Positions 23,501 to 31,009 are shown, counted from the first letter of the stretch. The stretch: 41,649 bases of DNA from Clostridia bacterium (GCA_017435665.1 JAFSEP010000019.1:1-41649); one strand, 5' to 3'. A program made the numbers and translations. The notes: a model not told the origin generated them from the sequence alone.

Positions 23501-24101
23501 TTGCAACTTGGGGAACAACAAAGCTGTCGCCTGATGTTTCAACGGCATATTCGTCGGTTGCAAGATCATAGCCGAGGTTTTTGTAAATCTCACGGAAATC
23601 CTCGGGAGTGGTTGCCCTTGCAGGCTCCTTGACATTGTTTATGAACTGCGATGCCTTGATTGAGTTAATATCGTGGTTACCGTTGACAACGATTACCTGA
23701 ATACCTGTTTCCTTTTCGAAAGCCTCAAATATCTTTGCGATTTCCGTGTGAGCAACATATTCACTTTCCTTTGTGATGTCGCCGGGAACAAGAAGGTAGT
23801 TGATATTGTTTTCCTTTGCTCTTACCTTGAAGGTTTCAAGAGCAGTCAGAAGAATATCCTCACTTTCGTTATATTCCTTTGCATCAAGACGGGCTGCCTC
23901 GAGCCAGGCATCACTCTGCTTACCTGTTTCCTTGTCGATTGTCAGCACCTGAGGATAATAGTGAATATCCGAGAAGGTGGCAAAGGTGATTTCGTTTACC
24001 GCATCACCGTTAATTCCCTGAGCAAGTGAAGCCGTGGGCACAAGGCAGAGCACCATTGCTATTGCGAGAATTGCGCTGATGAGTTTTTTGGTTTTTCTCA
24101 T
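20583..24101 (-). CDS. Secreted protein with two metallophosphoesterase domains
   Basis: A 1172-residue exported protein. Signal peptide at 1-28 (SAILAIAMVLCLVPTASLAQ). The first calcineurin-like phosphoesterase domain (about 38-340) has FSDIHYYP, VPGDITKES, VVNGNHDIN, THHN and FSGHLHQAD, a complete two-metal set. About 350 mostly helical residues with no recognised domain follow. From about 700 a fibronectin-III-like segment and a second metallophosphoesterase resemble purple acid phosphatases: MSDPQAKSQ, MNTGDISDHGN, PTAGNHEG, SIHKAVYS and LQGHDHVYLRT. The C-terminus is acidic (EEELPQEETED) then an amphipathic helix (LIAKIIEVFKKILQVVWNIL). No LPXTG or S-layer repeats are seen. Probable role: extracellular phosphate scavenging or phospholipid/nucleotide hydrolysis; substrates unknown. 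GGAGG and a good promoter lie upstream. Confidence 0.85.
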   Translation of the reverse strand: MRKTKKLISAILAIAMVLCLVPTASLAQGINGDAVNEITFATFSDIHYYPQVLTIDKETGKQSDAWLEAARLDAKEYNESEDILLTALETFKVRAKENNINYLLVPGDITKESEYVAHTEIAKIFEAFEKETGIQVIVVNGNHDINSIKASQFINNVKEPARATTPEDFREIYKNLGYDLATDEYAVETSGDSFVVPQVANALSYTVDLDEKTQLIVVDSCMYSFDGPVKVETGGEISKECLEWIGKKADEATAQGKANILMTHHNVAPHMECEPSVTFAFCLYNYLECAEFFADHNIHYTFSGHLHQADIAKVVSDDGNVVYDVETGALTSFPNTYREQTLTLYENGECEMSFENVDFDSVAQYVHNGKAYAQGEFMKESFGLCFGGGLVENGDGTASAVGFVRGLVENYLAGILREIAEVGILDYIELKLDFDLAQFLADFLEPYIGEGIYVNGYSILSKDNIMWFVEDLCNQIEELYINDPKALWTALEPIVEKLVSFEVSDLPCTELLDEIGIGDPNKPGTLEDLVFTAVYYFYTGNEDISDNAFLLDAIEELSGGERVNELFNFLIDTIYYDIAYGLILDKLEIRLDKLFNSHEISQEAAAGLNKGLSYILKGDFTYGNLVDTVFALGILPYSSVYDILDQKLIQEYWTDSMNEILGSELEFFLRDFATDSDPQFKGDYNVSYVTNNQADTMEISQKNYRLPTMLSVTLGDDAQTQANINWFSKSTLEATDIEIYEGTDKAFTGTTEKNAELVDRYYPGIDLGFIGLFEYHFDMYRHSVKLSGLKPGTSYTYRVGNAERGWWSDWGTITTADGGDEVTFFHMSDPQAKSQEQYERGWANTVAQAFRLYPEADFIMNTGDISDHGNNTRLWQRVFDTPEELPNTFFMPTAGNHEGMDDFALTSNFLLPNVPEQDEASGTYYSFDYNNVHIAVLNSNDIVDDKLSDKQIDWLTKDMNGSNADWKVVSIHKAVYSNGSHYDDDDVIGMREQLGELMPDLDIDIVLQGHDHVYLRTFSLDGNAVVQEAKNYLKYQDEVYKTMINPAGTTYVISGCAGVKYYQVKDVSETDELFPRAAKIYDAFTSMFSSIQIKDDILYFNAYTVDGEEVTCVDSFAIQKDASQGDALDPELWPEEELPQEETEDLIAKIIEVFKKILQVVWNILNIYFFDN

Positions 24102-24133
24102 AAGATTTCCTCCTATACTATTATAGATAATAT

Positions 24134-24162
24134 ATTTTAACCTTTATTGTGTTTTTTTTCAA
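24134..24162 (-). promoter_or_regulatory. Promoter of the large phosphoesterase gene
   Basis: On the minus strand TTGAAA (24157-24162), 17 bases, TAAAAT (24134-24139), about 30 bases before the ATG. Confidence 0.75.
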
Positions 24163-24201
24163 TAGTCTGCAGATTATTTTGTATAAAATTAACAAAGAAA
24201 A

Positions 24202-24242
24202 ACGGAGTGCCTTTTCGGAAAAGTTCCGTCTTAGCACTCCGT
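24202..24242 (-). terminator. Terminator of the trpS-TSCPD unit
   Basis: ACGGAGTGC and GCACTCCGT form the outer stem, CTTTT-CGG-AAAAG an inner one. On the minus strand TTTTTCTTTG follows. It lies just after the TSCPD gene stop codon. Confidence 0.82.
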
Positions 24243-24252
24243 ATAATATCGG

Positions 24253-24495
24253 TTATTCACTTATTGCTTTTTTCAGCGCCTTTGCAAGCTGGTCGGGACA
24301 GGATGTGCTTTTGAAGCCGCATCTTATTCCCTCGAGGATTGCAATAACCTCATCAACCCTGCGGCCTTCTGCAAGTCTTGCAACGCCCTGAGTGTTGCCT
24401 GAGCAGCCGCCGATGAATTTAACCTTTTTAACAATGTCGCCCTCAAGCTCAAATTCGATAGCCTTTGAGCAGACACCCTGAGTTCTGTAAGTCAT
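24253..24495 (-). CDS. TSCPD-domain protein (TIGR03905-type)
   Basis: An 80-residue protein of the small four-Cys TSCPD family common in Clostridia: MTYRTQGVCSKAIEFEL, KFIGGCSGNTQGVARLAEG, GIRCGFKSTSCPDQLAKAL. The TSCPD motif also occurs as the C-terminal domain of some class II ribonucleotide reductases, where it may bind metal or nucleic acid; the stand-alone form has no proven role. Cys9, Cys31, Cys59 and Cys66 (approximate positions) are the likely metal ligands. It is 15 bases downstream of trpS and shares its transcript. Confidence 0.85.
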   Translation of the reverse strand: MTYRTQGVCSKAIEFELEGDIVKKVKFIGGCSGNTQGVARLAEGRRVDEVIAILEGIRCGFKSTSCPDQLAKALKKAISE

Positions 24496-24510
24496 AATTT
24501 AACCTTTCTG

Positions 24511-25521
24511 TTACGGCATAAGGAAGCCGACCTTTTTCATTGTTTTATTGAGAGTTCTGCCTGCAATTCTTGATGCTGTGTCAGCACCCTTTGCAGCAAC
24601 CTCTTTGAGGTATGCTTTGTCGGTGATAATCTGATTGTATCTTTCACGGACGGGACGAAGCTCTTCTATAACTGCGTTTGCAACCTCAACCTTGAAGTCG
24701 CCGTAGCCCTTGCCCTCGAACTGATTTGCGATCTCATCCATTGTAAGACCGGTGCAGCAGGAATAGATACCCATAAGGTTGTTGATACCGTCCTTGCCTT
24801 CAGCAAAGCGCACACAGGCCTCGCTGTCCGTGACTGCACTCTTGAACTTCTTCATAATTACCTCGGGAGTGTCGAAAACCGAAACGAAGCCCTTGGGATT
24901 GGGATCGGACTTGCTCATCTTCTTTGAGGGGTCCTGAAGGGACATAACCCTTGCACCGTTCTTTCCGATATAGGGGTCGGGTACGGTGAAGGTATTTCCG
25001 TAAATACCGTTGAAGCGGTTTGCAATGTCTCTTGCAATTTCAAGATGCTGCTTCTGGTCTGCGCCGACAGGTACAAGGTCAGCCTGATAAAGAAGTATGT
25101 CTGCAGCCATAAGAACGGGATATGAGAAAAGACCTACGTTTACGTTGTCTGCGTGTGAAGTGCTTTTGTCCTTGAATTGAGTCATTCTGTTCATTTCGCC
25201 GAACTGGGTGTAGCAGTTGAGCACCCAGGCAAGCTGAGCGTGGGCGGGCACGTGACTCTGAACAAAGATAACTGACTTTTCGGGATCAAGACCGATAGCA
25301 AGCAGGAGAGCAAGAACTTCGCTTGTCTGCTGGCGGAGCTTTGCAGGGTCCTGACGGACTGTTATGGCATGAAGGTCGGCAACGGCAAAAGCACCGTCGA
25401 ACTCGTCAGCCAGAGTTTTCCAGTTTTTAAGCGCACCCAGATAGTTGCCCAGAGTGGGTATGCCTGAGGGCTGAATACAGCTTAATATTTTCTTTTTCTT
25501 TTCTGTCTGTACTGTTTCCAT
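24511..25521 (-). CDS. trpS: Tryptophanyl-tRNA synthetase
   Basis: A 336-residue class I aminoacyl-tRNA synthetase charging tRNA-Trp. The HIGH-equivalent is PSGIPTLGNYLGAL and the KMSKS loop reads KKMSKSDPNPKG. Other family marks are YPVLMAADILLYQADLVPVG and DQKQHLEIARDIANRFN. Length matches bacterial TrpS. The ATG at 25521 follows GAGGTAAT; the frame runs 14 codons further without a site. No T-box leader was found upstream; the leader shows only a small CATC/GATG hairpin. The TSCPD gene is co-transcribed. Confidence 0.95.
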   Translation of the reverse strand: METVQTEKKKKILSCIQPSGIPTLGNYLGALKNWKTLADEFDGAFAVADLHAITVRQDPAKLRQQTSEVLALLLAIGLDPEKSVIFVQSHVPAHAQLAWVLNCYTQFGEMNRMTQFKDKSTSHADNVNVGLFSYPVLMAADILLYQADLVPVGADQKQHLEIARDIANRFNGIYGNTFTVPDPYIGKNGARVMSLQDPSKKMSKSDPNPKGFVSVFDTPEVIMKKFKSAVTDSEACVRFAEGKDGINNLMGIYSCCTGLTMDEIANQFEGKGYGDFKVEVANAVIEELRPVRERYNQIITDKAYLKEVAAKGADTASRIAGRTLNKTMKKVGFLMP

Positions 25522-25641
25522 TTTTATTACCTCGCAAAGCATCATAAGATGCTGAATTTTCATTTCAATTATATTATCACATTTTTCTTCCCTTGTGAAG
25601 ATATAGCGGGAAATAAATTTTCCGCAGAAACAAAAAAATAG

Positions 25642-25661
25642 GGCTCCTCTTTCAAGGAGCC
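25642..25661 (-). terminator. Terminator of the 34-residue peptide gene
   Basis: GGCTCCT and AGGAGCC form the stem; on the minus strand it is followed by CTATTTTTTTG. It lies 16 bases after the peptide stop codon. Confidence 0.9.
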
Positions 25662-25677
25662 TCTGATTTTTTCTTAA

Positions 25678-25782
25678 TTAAACAGTCGGTGTTTCCTCTT
25701 CGCCGCCGCCGAAAGATGAGAAAAGAGCTGCAATTGTCTGGAAAACCAACTTGATAATTTCGATAAATTCACCTAAAGTCAT
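25678..25782 (-). CDS. Orphan 34-residue amphipathic peptide
   Basis: Open frame of 34 codons with every expression signal: consensus promoter (25821-25849), AAGGAG eight bases before the ATG, and a terminator just after the stop. The peptide reads MTLGEFIEIIKLVFQTIAAL followed by FSSFGGGEEETPTV. Residues 3-24 form an amphipathic or membrane-inserting helix, then comes a Gly3 hinge and an acidic tail. There is no signal peptide. No family is recognised. The layout recalls small membrane-active or membrane-associated peptides. It lies between trpS and a ceramidase-like gene, all on the minus strand but as a separate transcription unit. Confidence 0.78.
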   Translation of the reverse strand: MTLGEFIEIIKLVFQTIAALFSSFGGGEEETPTV

Positions 25783-25820
25783 TATGAACTCTCCTTTCCA
25801 TATACTCTTGATACGGTGTC

Positions 25821-25849
25821 ATTATAGCACAGAAAAAATACTTAGTCAA
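25821..25849 (-). promoter_or_regulatory. Promoter of the 34-residue peptide gene
   Basis: On the minus strand TTGACT (25844-25849), exactly 17 bases, TATAAT (25821-25826), with TG near the extended -10 position. The start would fall near 25814, 32 bases before the ATG. Confidence 0.85.
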
Positions 25850-25907
25850 GAAAAATTCACATTTTTTTATTAAATTTTCAGGTAATTTTTTACAAACCGA
25901 CACTTTA

Positions 25908-27551
25908 TCAGAAATTTGTTGTATTACTCCAGCCTGACACACTTGCGAAGGCCTCAACAATGGTTGCACCTGTGTTCTCACCGAGAGAAACAAATTCAAT
26001 GCTCTGGCTGTTTTCATAAATCATAGGCATATAATCGTTACCGGGAAGGATATAGCCTATCTGGTCATTTGCAAGACCGAGAACGTAAAGCTCTCTGCCT
26101 GATACGTCCTGTGCAATCTCTGCAAGTGAGAGATAGGGCCAGTCCTCGCCTGACCAGGCATACTCAGCGGAAAGAGTGCCGCCGTAAGCAAGCTCGGGAG
26201 CAAGCTCGCCGGGGATAATAGCGAATGCCATATCCTCACCAAGCTCCATATAGCCAACCTCTGTGAGAACCTTGTATTCACCGTCTTCCTTAACGATGAT
26301 GTTTTCAAATACGCCTGCCTTACCTGCAAGAAGGAGAACTCCGTTATCAATGGTTACCTTTGTTTCCTCATATCTGATATTAAGCAGAGGAGCAACCTTC
26401 TTTTCATTTTCAATTTCCGTAAGTGCGTTACCGATTGATCTGCCGAAGCCTGCAGTTTCCTCAAGACGGGTCATATTCTCGGTGTAATCCGTAACGGTGT
26501 TTTCGTTTCTTTCCTGAGTATTGCAAAGCTCTGCGCCGAGGATGAATGCCACGTTTGCATCAGCCTTTTTGTTGATGACCTCTTCTGCATAGTAGGGATA
26601 GTCTCCTGTGATATCGGTGCCGGCAGCGCCGTTACCTGTGCAGTGAATGGCTGACGTAACAATCCAGGTTTCCCTTTCGCCGTTATCAGGAACGAAACGG
26701 AGTCTTGTGAAATTGGGATCGTTTACATAGGGCTGTCTCTTGTCATAAATGTATTCGGAAGCGTCTGCGGTTCCCGCAAACATATCGCCCTGAGTCATAT
26801 TGCCTACTGCCTCTTTAACGGAAGCCACGCAGGTCTCATAAAGATTTTCCATATAGGCATCGTTCTTACCGTTTTCGGTTTCCATACCCTGCCATACCTT
26901 GATGGGATTGAGGAGAACCATCTGTGCAATATTGCCGTTCATACCGAAGGTGTCAACTGCGCTGTGCTGATGAAGAACTGATACTGTAATTGAGTTTATG
27001 TTGTTTGCCTTTGCAAAGTCGGCAAGTCTTACTCTGATTTCACGGACGTCACCCAGAGAAATACCGTATGCGTCAATAACTGCAAAAACTGCTGTGCCTG
27101 TTCCGCTGTTATCGTTGAGAGCAAAGGTTCTTACTTTAAGGTCATCAACAATGCTCGTTGCCGTCTTGTCGCCGAAGGCGATAGTGCCTGCAACGTAAAG
27201 CTTGCCGATAACGTCGTTTTCATCTTCGGGGAGGAGGCTTCTGCTGTCATAGCCGAGAAGCCACTTGCCGTTTTTGTCGGCCTCTTTAGTGAAAACCTCA
27301 GTTCCTGCCATAAAGCCGTCGGGAGTTTCACCGCTTTCCCATGCAGGAGGTGTTATCATAAAATCGGTGATATAGCGCAGAGCTATATCCATAAGTCGGT
27401 CAACAATATTATAAAATGACTTTACAATAATGTTTTCGCTGACATAGCCCGTGTTGTTTTCAACACCGAGAGAAGCCGAGGCTGAAAAGGTGAGAGAGAA
27501 CACGAGAAGAAGAGATATAACTATTGATGAGATTTTTTTAACTCTTTTCAT
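25908..27551 (-). CDS. Secreted neutral/alkaline ceramidase-like protein
   Basis: A 547-residue exported protein with signal peptide (IVISLLLVFSLTFSASAS, about 10-27). The body resembles the neutral/non-lysosomal ceramidase family: VAGTIAFGDK near the start, VSVLHQHSAVDT matching the zinc-binding HxH segment, ITGDYPYYAEE, and VLGLANDQIGYILPGNDY matching the conserved end of the catalytic domain. Ceramidases split ceramide into sphingosine and fatty acid; many gut bacterial relatives are unassayed and may act on other amides. The classical C-terminal Ig-like domain seems absent or short. An amphipathic stretch, VKSFYNIVDRLMDIALRYI, follows the signal peptide. A perfect consensus promoter lies upstream. 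Confidence 0.68.
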   Translation of the reverse strand: MKRVKKISSIVISLLLVFSLTFSASASLGVENNTGYVSENIIVKSFYNIVDRLMDIALRYITDFMITPPAWESGETPDGFMAGTEVFTKEADKNGKWLLGYDSRSLLPEDENDVIGKLYVAGTIAFGDKTATSIVDDLKVRTFALNDNSGTGTAVFAVIDAYGISLGDVREIRVRLADFAKANNINSITVSVLHQHSAVDTFGMNGNIAQMVLLNPIKVWQGMETENGKNDAYMENLYETCVASVKEAVGNMTQGDMFAGTADASEYIYDKRQPYVNDPNFTRLRFVPDNGERETWIVTSAIHCTGNGAAGTDITGDYPYYAEEVINKKADANVAFILGAELCNTQERNENTVTDYTENMTRLEETAGFGRSIGNALTEIENEKKVAPLLNIRYEETKVTIDNGVLLLAGKAGVFENIIVKEDGEYKVLTEVGYMELGEDMAFAIIPGELAPELAYGGTLSAEYAWSGEDWPYLSLAEIAQDVSGRELYVLGLANDQIGYILPGNDYMPMIYENSQSIEFVSLGENTGATIVEAFASVSGWSNTTNF

Positions 27552-27606
27552 AATGCTGTCCTTTCCGTTTTCTGTCAGAAGAAAACTTTAACATTTTTCT
27601 AACAGA

Positions 27607-27635
27607 ATTATAATCTCTGACCCGTAAAATGTCAA
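27607..27635 (-). promoter_or_regulatory. Perfect consensus promoter of the ceramidase-like gene
   Basis: On the minus strand TTGACA (27630-27635), 17 bases, TATAAT (27607-27612). ACCCGTAAA (27620-27628) lies between the two boxes and recurs inverted as TTTACGGGT at 27682-27690, so a repressor site overlapping the promoter is possible. Confidence 0.82.
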
Positions 27636-27717
27636 TAAAAAGCAGGGGTGCAAAGGAAAGAATTTACATTTTGTCAAATAATTTACGGGTTTGATAAAAA
27701 GTAATAACAGCAAACTC

Positions 27718-27746
27718 TTGACTTTCTCACAATAAAGCAGTAAAAT
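27718..27746 (+). promoter_or_regulatory. Promoter of the aromatic amino acid operon
   Basis: TTGACT (27718-27723), 17 bases, TAAAAT (27741-27746). The transcript would start near 27753, leaving a leader of only about 43 bases. There is no room for a T-box or peptide-based attenuator. Confidence 0.8.
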
Positions 27747-27795
27747 GTTTCATCATATTTTAAATTGAGATCCGTTGAAGACGGGAGGAAACGCT

Positions 27796-28884
27796 ATGAC
27801 AGAGCTGGACAAGGCAAGAAAAATCATAAACGAAGTTGACGGAGAAATGGTAAAGCTCTTTGAAAAAAGAATGGATGCCGCAAAAATGGTTGCCGCATAC
27901 AAAAAGGAAAGAGGACTTCAGGTGACCGATGCCCGTCGGGAGGAAGAGCTTATTCTTCGTAACACGGAAATGATTGAAAACGAGGAATACAGACAGTATT
28001 ATGCAAGCTTTCTCCGTGACACCATAGAAATTTCAAAGAAGCTTCAGCACAGACTTCTTGACGGTATGCGTGTTGCCTTCAGCGGTGTGGAGGGCGCATT
28101 TGCAAATATTGCGGCAAATAAGGTTTTCCCCGATGCCGTTGCCGTTCCTCATCCTGATTTCAGAAGCGCATATGAGGCAGTAGAAAAGGGCGAATGTGAC
28201 TGTGTAATCCTCCCCGTTGAAAACAGCTTTAACGGTGATGTGGGTCAGGTTATGGACCTTGCGTTTTTCGGTTCACTTCATATAAACGGAATATACGATA
28301 TTGAGATTGTGCAGAACCTGCTTGTAAACAGAGGCACAACAATGGATCAGATAAAGCAGGTTATCAGCCACCCTCAGGCTCTCGGTCAGTGCGCCGATTA
28401 TATTCACAAGCACGGCTTTGAAAAAATCGAGGCGGTGAACACGGCAGTTGCAGCGCAGATGGTTGCACAATCGGGCAGACACGACATAGCCGCCATTGGC
28501 AGCGACGAGGCTGCGGCAAAATTCGGACTGAGAAAGATACGCTCAAGGATAAACGAAAGCAATATAAATACCACACGCTTTGCGGTATTTTCAAAAACTC
28601 CCAAGGCTGCAACGGAAAACGACAAGCAGTTTGTTATGCTCTTTACCGTTAATAATGAGGCAGGCTCTCTGGGCAAGGCCATACAGATTATCGGTGAACA
28701 CGGCTTCAACCTTCGTGCTCTCAAGAGCAGACCCACGAAGGAGCTTATCTGGAGCTACTACTTCTATGCCGAGGGTGAAGGAAACATAAACAGCGAGGAA
28801 GGAAGAAAAATGCTTGATAAGCTGCAGAAAACCTGTAACAACATCAAGGTTATCGGCTCCTTCGAAAAGGAAATCTCACTTTAA
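27796..28884 (+). CDS. pheA: Bifunctional chorismate mutase / prephenate dehydratase (P-protein)
   Basis: A 362-residue enzyme turning chorismate to prephenate and on to phenylpyruvate, the Phe branch. Residues 1-90 are an AroQ-type chorismate mutase (LDKARKIINEVDGEMVKLFE, MDAAKMVAAYKKERG). Prephenate dehydratase follows (VAFSGVEGAFANIAANKVFP, ILPVENSFNGDVGQV, ISHPQALGQC, and NTTRFAVF with the catalytic Thr). A C-terminal ACT domain (FTVNNEAGSLGKAIQI, LRALKSRPTK) should bind Phe for feedback inhibition. The ATG at 27796 follows GGGAGG; an in-frame ATG at 27775 has no site. It is the first gene of the operon. Confidence 0.95.
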   Translation: MTELDKARKIINEVDGEMVKLFEKRMDAAKMVAAYKKERGLQVTDARREEELILRNTEMIENEEYRQYYASFLRDTIEISKKLQHRLLDGMRVAFSGVEGAFANIAANKVFPDAVAVPHPDFRSAYEAVEKGECDCVILPVENSFNGDVGQVMDLAFFGSLHINGIYDIEIVQNLLVNRGTTMDQIKQVISHPQALGQCADYIHKHGFEKIEAVNTAVAAQMVAQSGRHDIAAIGSDEAAAKFGLRKIRSRINESNINTTRFAVFSKTPKAATENDKQFVMLFTVNNEAGSLGKAIQIIGEHGFNLRALKSRPTKELIWSYYFYAEGEGNINSEEGRKMLDKLQKTCNNIKVIGSFEKEISL

Positions 28885-28907
28885 AAAACAGACCAAGGGT
28901 GATAAAA

Positions 28908-29921
28908 ATGATAATTCCCGTAAAAACCTCGTCGGGTATGTATAACATATTTCTCGAAAGAGGGGCACTTACAAGGGCAGAGGAATATCTCCGCCTTGAC
29001 AGAAGGGTGCTTGTGGTGACGGATACAGGCGTACCTGCACAGTATGCGCAGACGGTTGCCGAAAAATGCAACGAGGCCTATGTTCTCACCGTTCCTCAGG
29101 GGGAGCAGACAAAAAATATTGATACCTGGAGGGATATTCTCACCTTCCTTGTGGAGAAAAGCTTCACACGCTCAGACTGCATTGTTGCTGTGGGCGGCGG
29201 TGTGGTGGGAGACCTTGCAGGCTTTGCCGCCGCAAGCTATATGAGAGGTATTGATTTTTACAATATCCCCACAACCGTGCTTTCTCAGGTGGATTCATCA
29301 ATCGGCGGAAAGACGGCTGTTGACTTTGGCGGCTATAAGAATATTGTGGGAGCCTTCTATCCCCCGAAGGCAGTTATTATTGACCCCGATACACTCTCCA
29401 CTCTGCCTGCAAGACAGATTTCAAACGGACTTGCAGAGGCTCTGAAAATGAGTCTTACAAGTGACGGAGAGCTTTTTGAAATATTTGAAAAGAAAAATGC
29501 ATACGAAAACATAGATATTATAATAGAAAAGGCTCTGCTTATTAAAAAGCAGGTGGTTGAGGAGGACGAAAAGGAATCGGGACTTCGCAAAATTCTCAAT
29601 TTCGGTCACACCCTTGCCCACGCCATTGAAAGCGCAAACGGAATGCAGGAGCTTTATCACGGAGAATGTGTTGCTCTGGGTATGCTTCCCATGTGCAGCA
29701 GGGAGGTCAGGGAAAGGCTTATGCCCGTCCTTGAGAAGCTCGGTCTGCCCACGGTGTTTTCTGCAGATTACTCGGTGCTGAGCGAAGCCATGAGCCACGA
29801 CAAAAAGAAATCGGGCAAAAAAATTACGGTTATTTTCGTTGAAGAAATCGGCAGCTTCCGTATGAAGGATATAGATTTTAACGAGCTTGCACAGATTATG
29901 AAAGAGGCGGTGAAGGAATGA
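28908..29921 (+). CDS. aroB: 3-Dehydroquinate synthase
   Basis: A 337-residue NAD- and metal-dependent enzyme closing DAHP to 3-dehydroquinate. GGGVVGDLAGFAAASYMRG is the NAD-binding Gly-rich motif; PTTVLSQVDSSIGGKTAVD and YKNIVGAFYPP are substrate-site signatures. The metal ligands appear in AEALKM (Glu), NFGHTLAHAIE (His) and YHGECVALGM (His). The ATG at 28908 is chosen because AAGGGTG precedes it; the GTG at 28899 is part of that site. Its end overlaps aroC by four bases. Confidence 0.96.
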   Translation: MIIPVKTSSGMYNIFLERGALTRAEEYLRLDRRVLVVTDTGVPAQYAQTVAEKCNEAYVLTVPQGEQTKNIDTWRDILTFLVEKSFTRSDCIVAVGGGVVGDLAGFAAASYMRGIDFYNIPTTVLSQVDSSIGGKTAVDFGGYKNIVGAFYPPKAVIIDPDTLSTLPARQISNGLAEALKMSLTSDGELFEIFEKKNAYENIDIIIEKALLIKKQVVEEDEKESGLRKILNFGHTLAHAIESANGMQELYHGECVALGMLPMCSREVRERLMPVLEKLGLPTVFSADYSVLSEAMSHDKKKSGKKITVIFVEEIGSFRMKDIDFNELAQIMKEAVKE

Positions 29922-31009
29922 GAAATACTTTGGGAAATGCGGTGAGCGTCACCCTTTTCGGTGAAAGCCACGGCAAGGCAATCGGCGCTGTTATCGACGG
30001 ACTGGGTGCGGGTATTGAGGTCAATGAGGATTTCATCTCCCATCAGCTTTCTCTGCGCAGACCCTCGGATGCTCTTTCAACTCCCCGCAGAGAGCAGGAC
30101 CCTTATATAATAGAAAGCGGTGTTTTTCAGGGAAGAACAACGGGCACTCCCATATGCATCCTCATTCCCAACGAGGACACACGCTCAGCCGATTACGGTG
30201 CAATGGCGGTTACCGCAAGACCGGGACATGCCGATTACACGGGCTATGTGAAATACAGGGGCTTCGGGGATTACCGGGGCGGAGGTCATTTCAGCGGAAG
30301 AATTACCGCAGGACTTGTTGCCGCAGGTGCAATAGCCATTGATGCTCTGAGAAAAAAGGGTATATTCATCGGTTCGCATATTGCTCAGTGCGGCGGTATA
30401 TCGGACAGAGCTTTTTCGGATTATGCCGAAGAAATAAATATACTTAACGAAAAACAGTTTGCAGTTCTTGATGATGCAATGGGCGAGGAAATGAAAAAAG
30501 CCATCCTCAGCGCAAGGTCAGAGGGCGACAGCGTAGGCGGTGTTATTGAAACTGCGGTTATCGGTATGCCTGCAGGTATAGGTGAGCCCTGGTTTGATAC
30601 GGTTGAGGGGCTTCTTTCCCACGGACTTTTCTCAATTCCTGCAATCAAGGGCGTTGAGTTCGGCTCGGGTTTTGACATAAGCGGGATGAAGGGCAGTCAG
30701 GCAAACGACTGCTTCCGCACAGAAAACGGCAAGGTAGTGACAAAGACCAATCACAACGGCGGCATAAACGGAGGCATTACAAACTCAATGCCCATTGTTT
30801 TCCGTTGCGCCGTGAAGCCTACTCCAACAATCGGTAAGGAGCAGGAAACCGTGAATCTTGCGGAAATGGAAAACACAACTATCAAGGGCGCAGGCAGGCA
30901 CGACCCCTGTATTGTTCACAGAGCGAGAGTTGTTGTGGACAGCGTTACTGCATTGGTGCTTTGCGACCTGCTTGCACAAAAATTCGGAACAGACTGGTTG
31001 GCAGAATAA
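29918..31009 (+). CDS. aroC: Chorismate synthase
   Basis: A 363-residue FMN-dependent enzyme converting EPSP to chorismate, the last common step. Signatures: VTLFGESHGKAIGAVIDG at the N-terminus, ARPGHADYTGYVKYRGFGDY, RGGGHFSGRITAGLVAAG, and GRHDPCIVHRARVVVDSVTA at the C-terminal end. It overlaps aroB by ATGA and shares one base with the next start codon (TAATG), so translation is coupled through the operon. Confidence 0.96.
   Translation: MRNTLGNAVSVTLFGESHGKAIGAVIDGLGAGIEVNEDFISHQLSLRRPSDALSTPRREQDPYIIESGVFQGRTTGTPICILIPNEDTRSADYGAMAVTARPGHADYTGYVKYRGFGDYRGGGHFSGRITAGLVAAGAIAIDALRKKGIFIGSHIAQCGGISDRAFSDYAEEINILNEKQFAVLDDAMGEEMKKAILSARSEGDSVGGVIETAVIGMPAGIGEPWFDTVEGLLSHGLFSIPAIKGVEFGSGFDISGMKGSQANDCFRTENGKVVTKTNHNGGINGGITNSMPIVFRCAVKPTPTIGKEQETVNLAEMENTTIKGAGRHDPCIVHRARVVVDSVTALVLCDLLAQKFGTDWLAE

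Noticed and set aside
24496-25630. T-box leader for trpS, and likewise for serS and pheA
   Set aside because: The gaps upstream (about 100, 33 and 43 transcribed bases) are too short, and no T-box consensus (TGGNACCGCG) was seen.
25769-26017. 82-codon minus-strand frame overlapping the orphan peptide and the ceramidase-like gene
   Set aside because: It begins inside the ceramidase-like coding region in another frame and lacks a ribosome binding site; the 34-codon frame has all signals.
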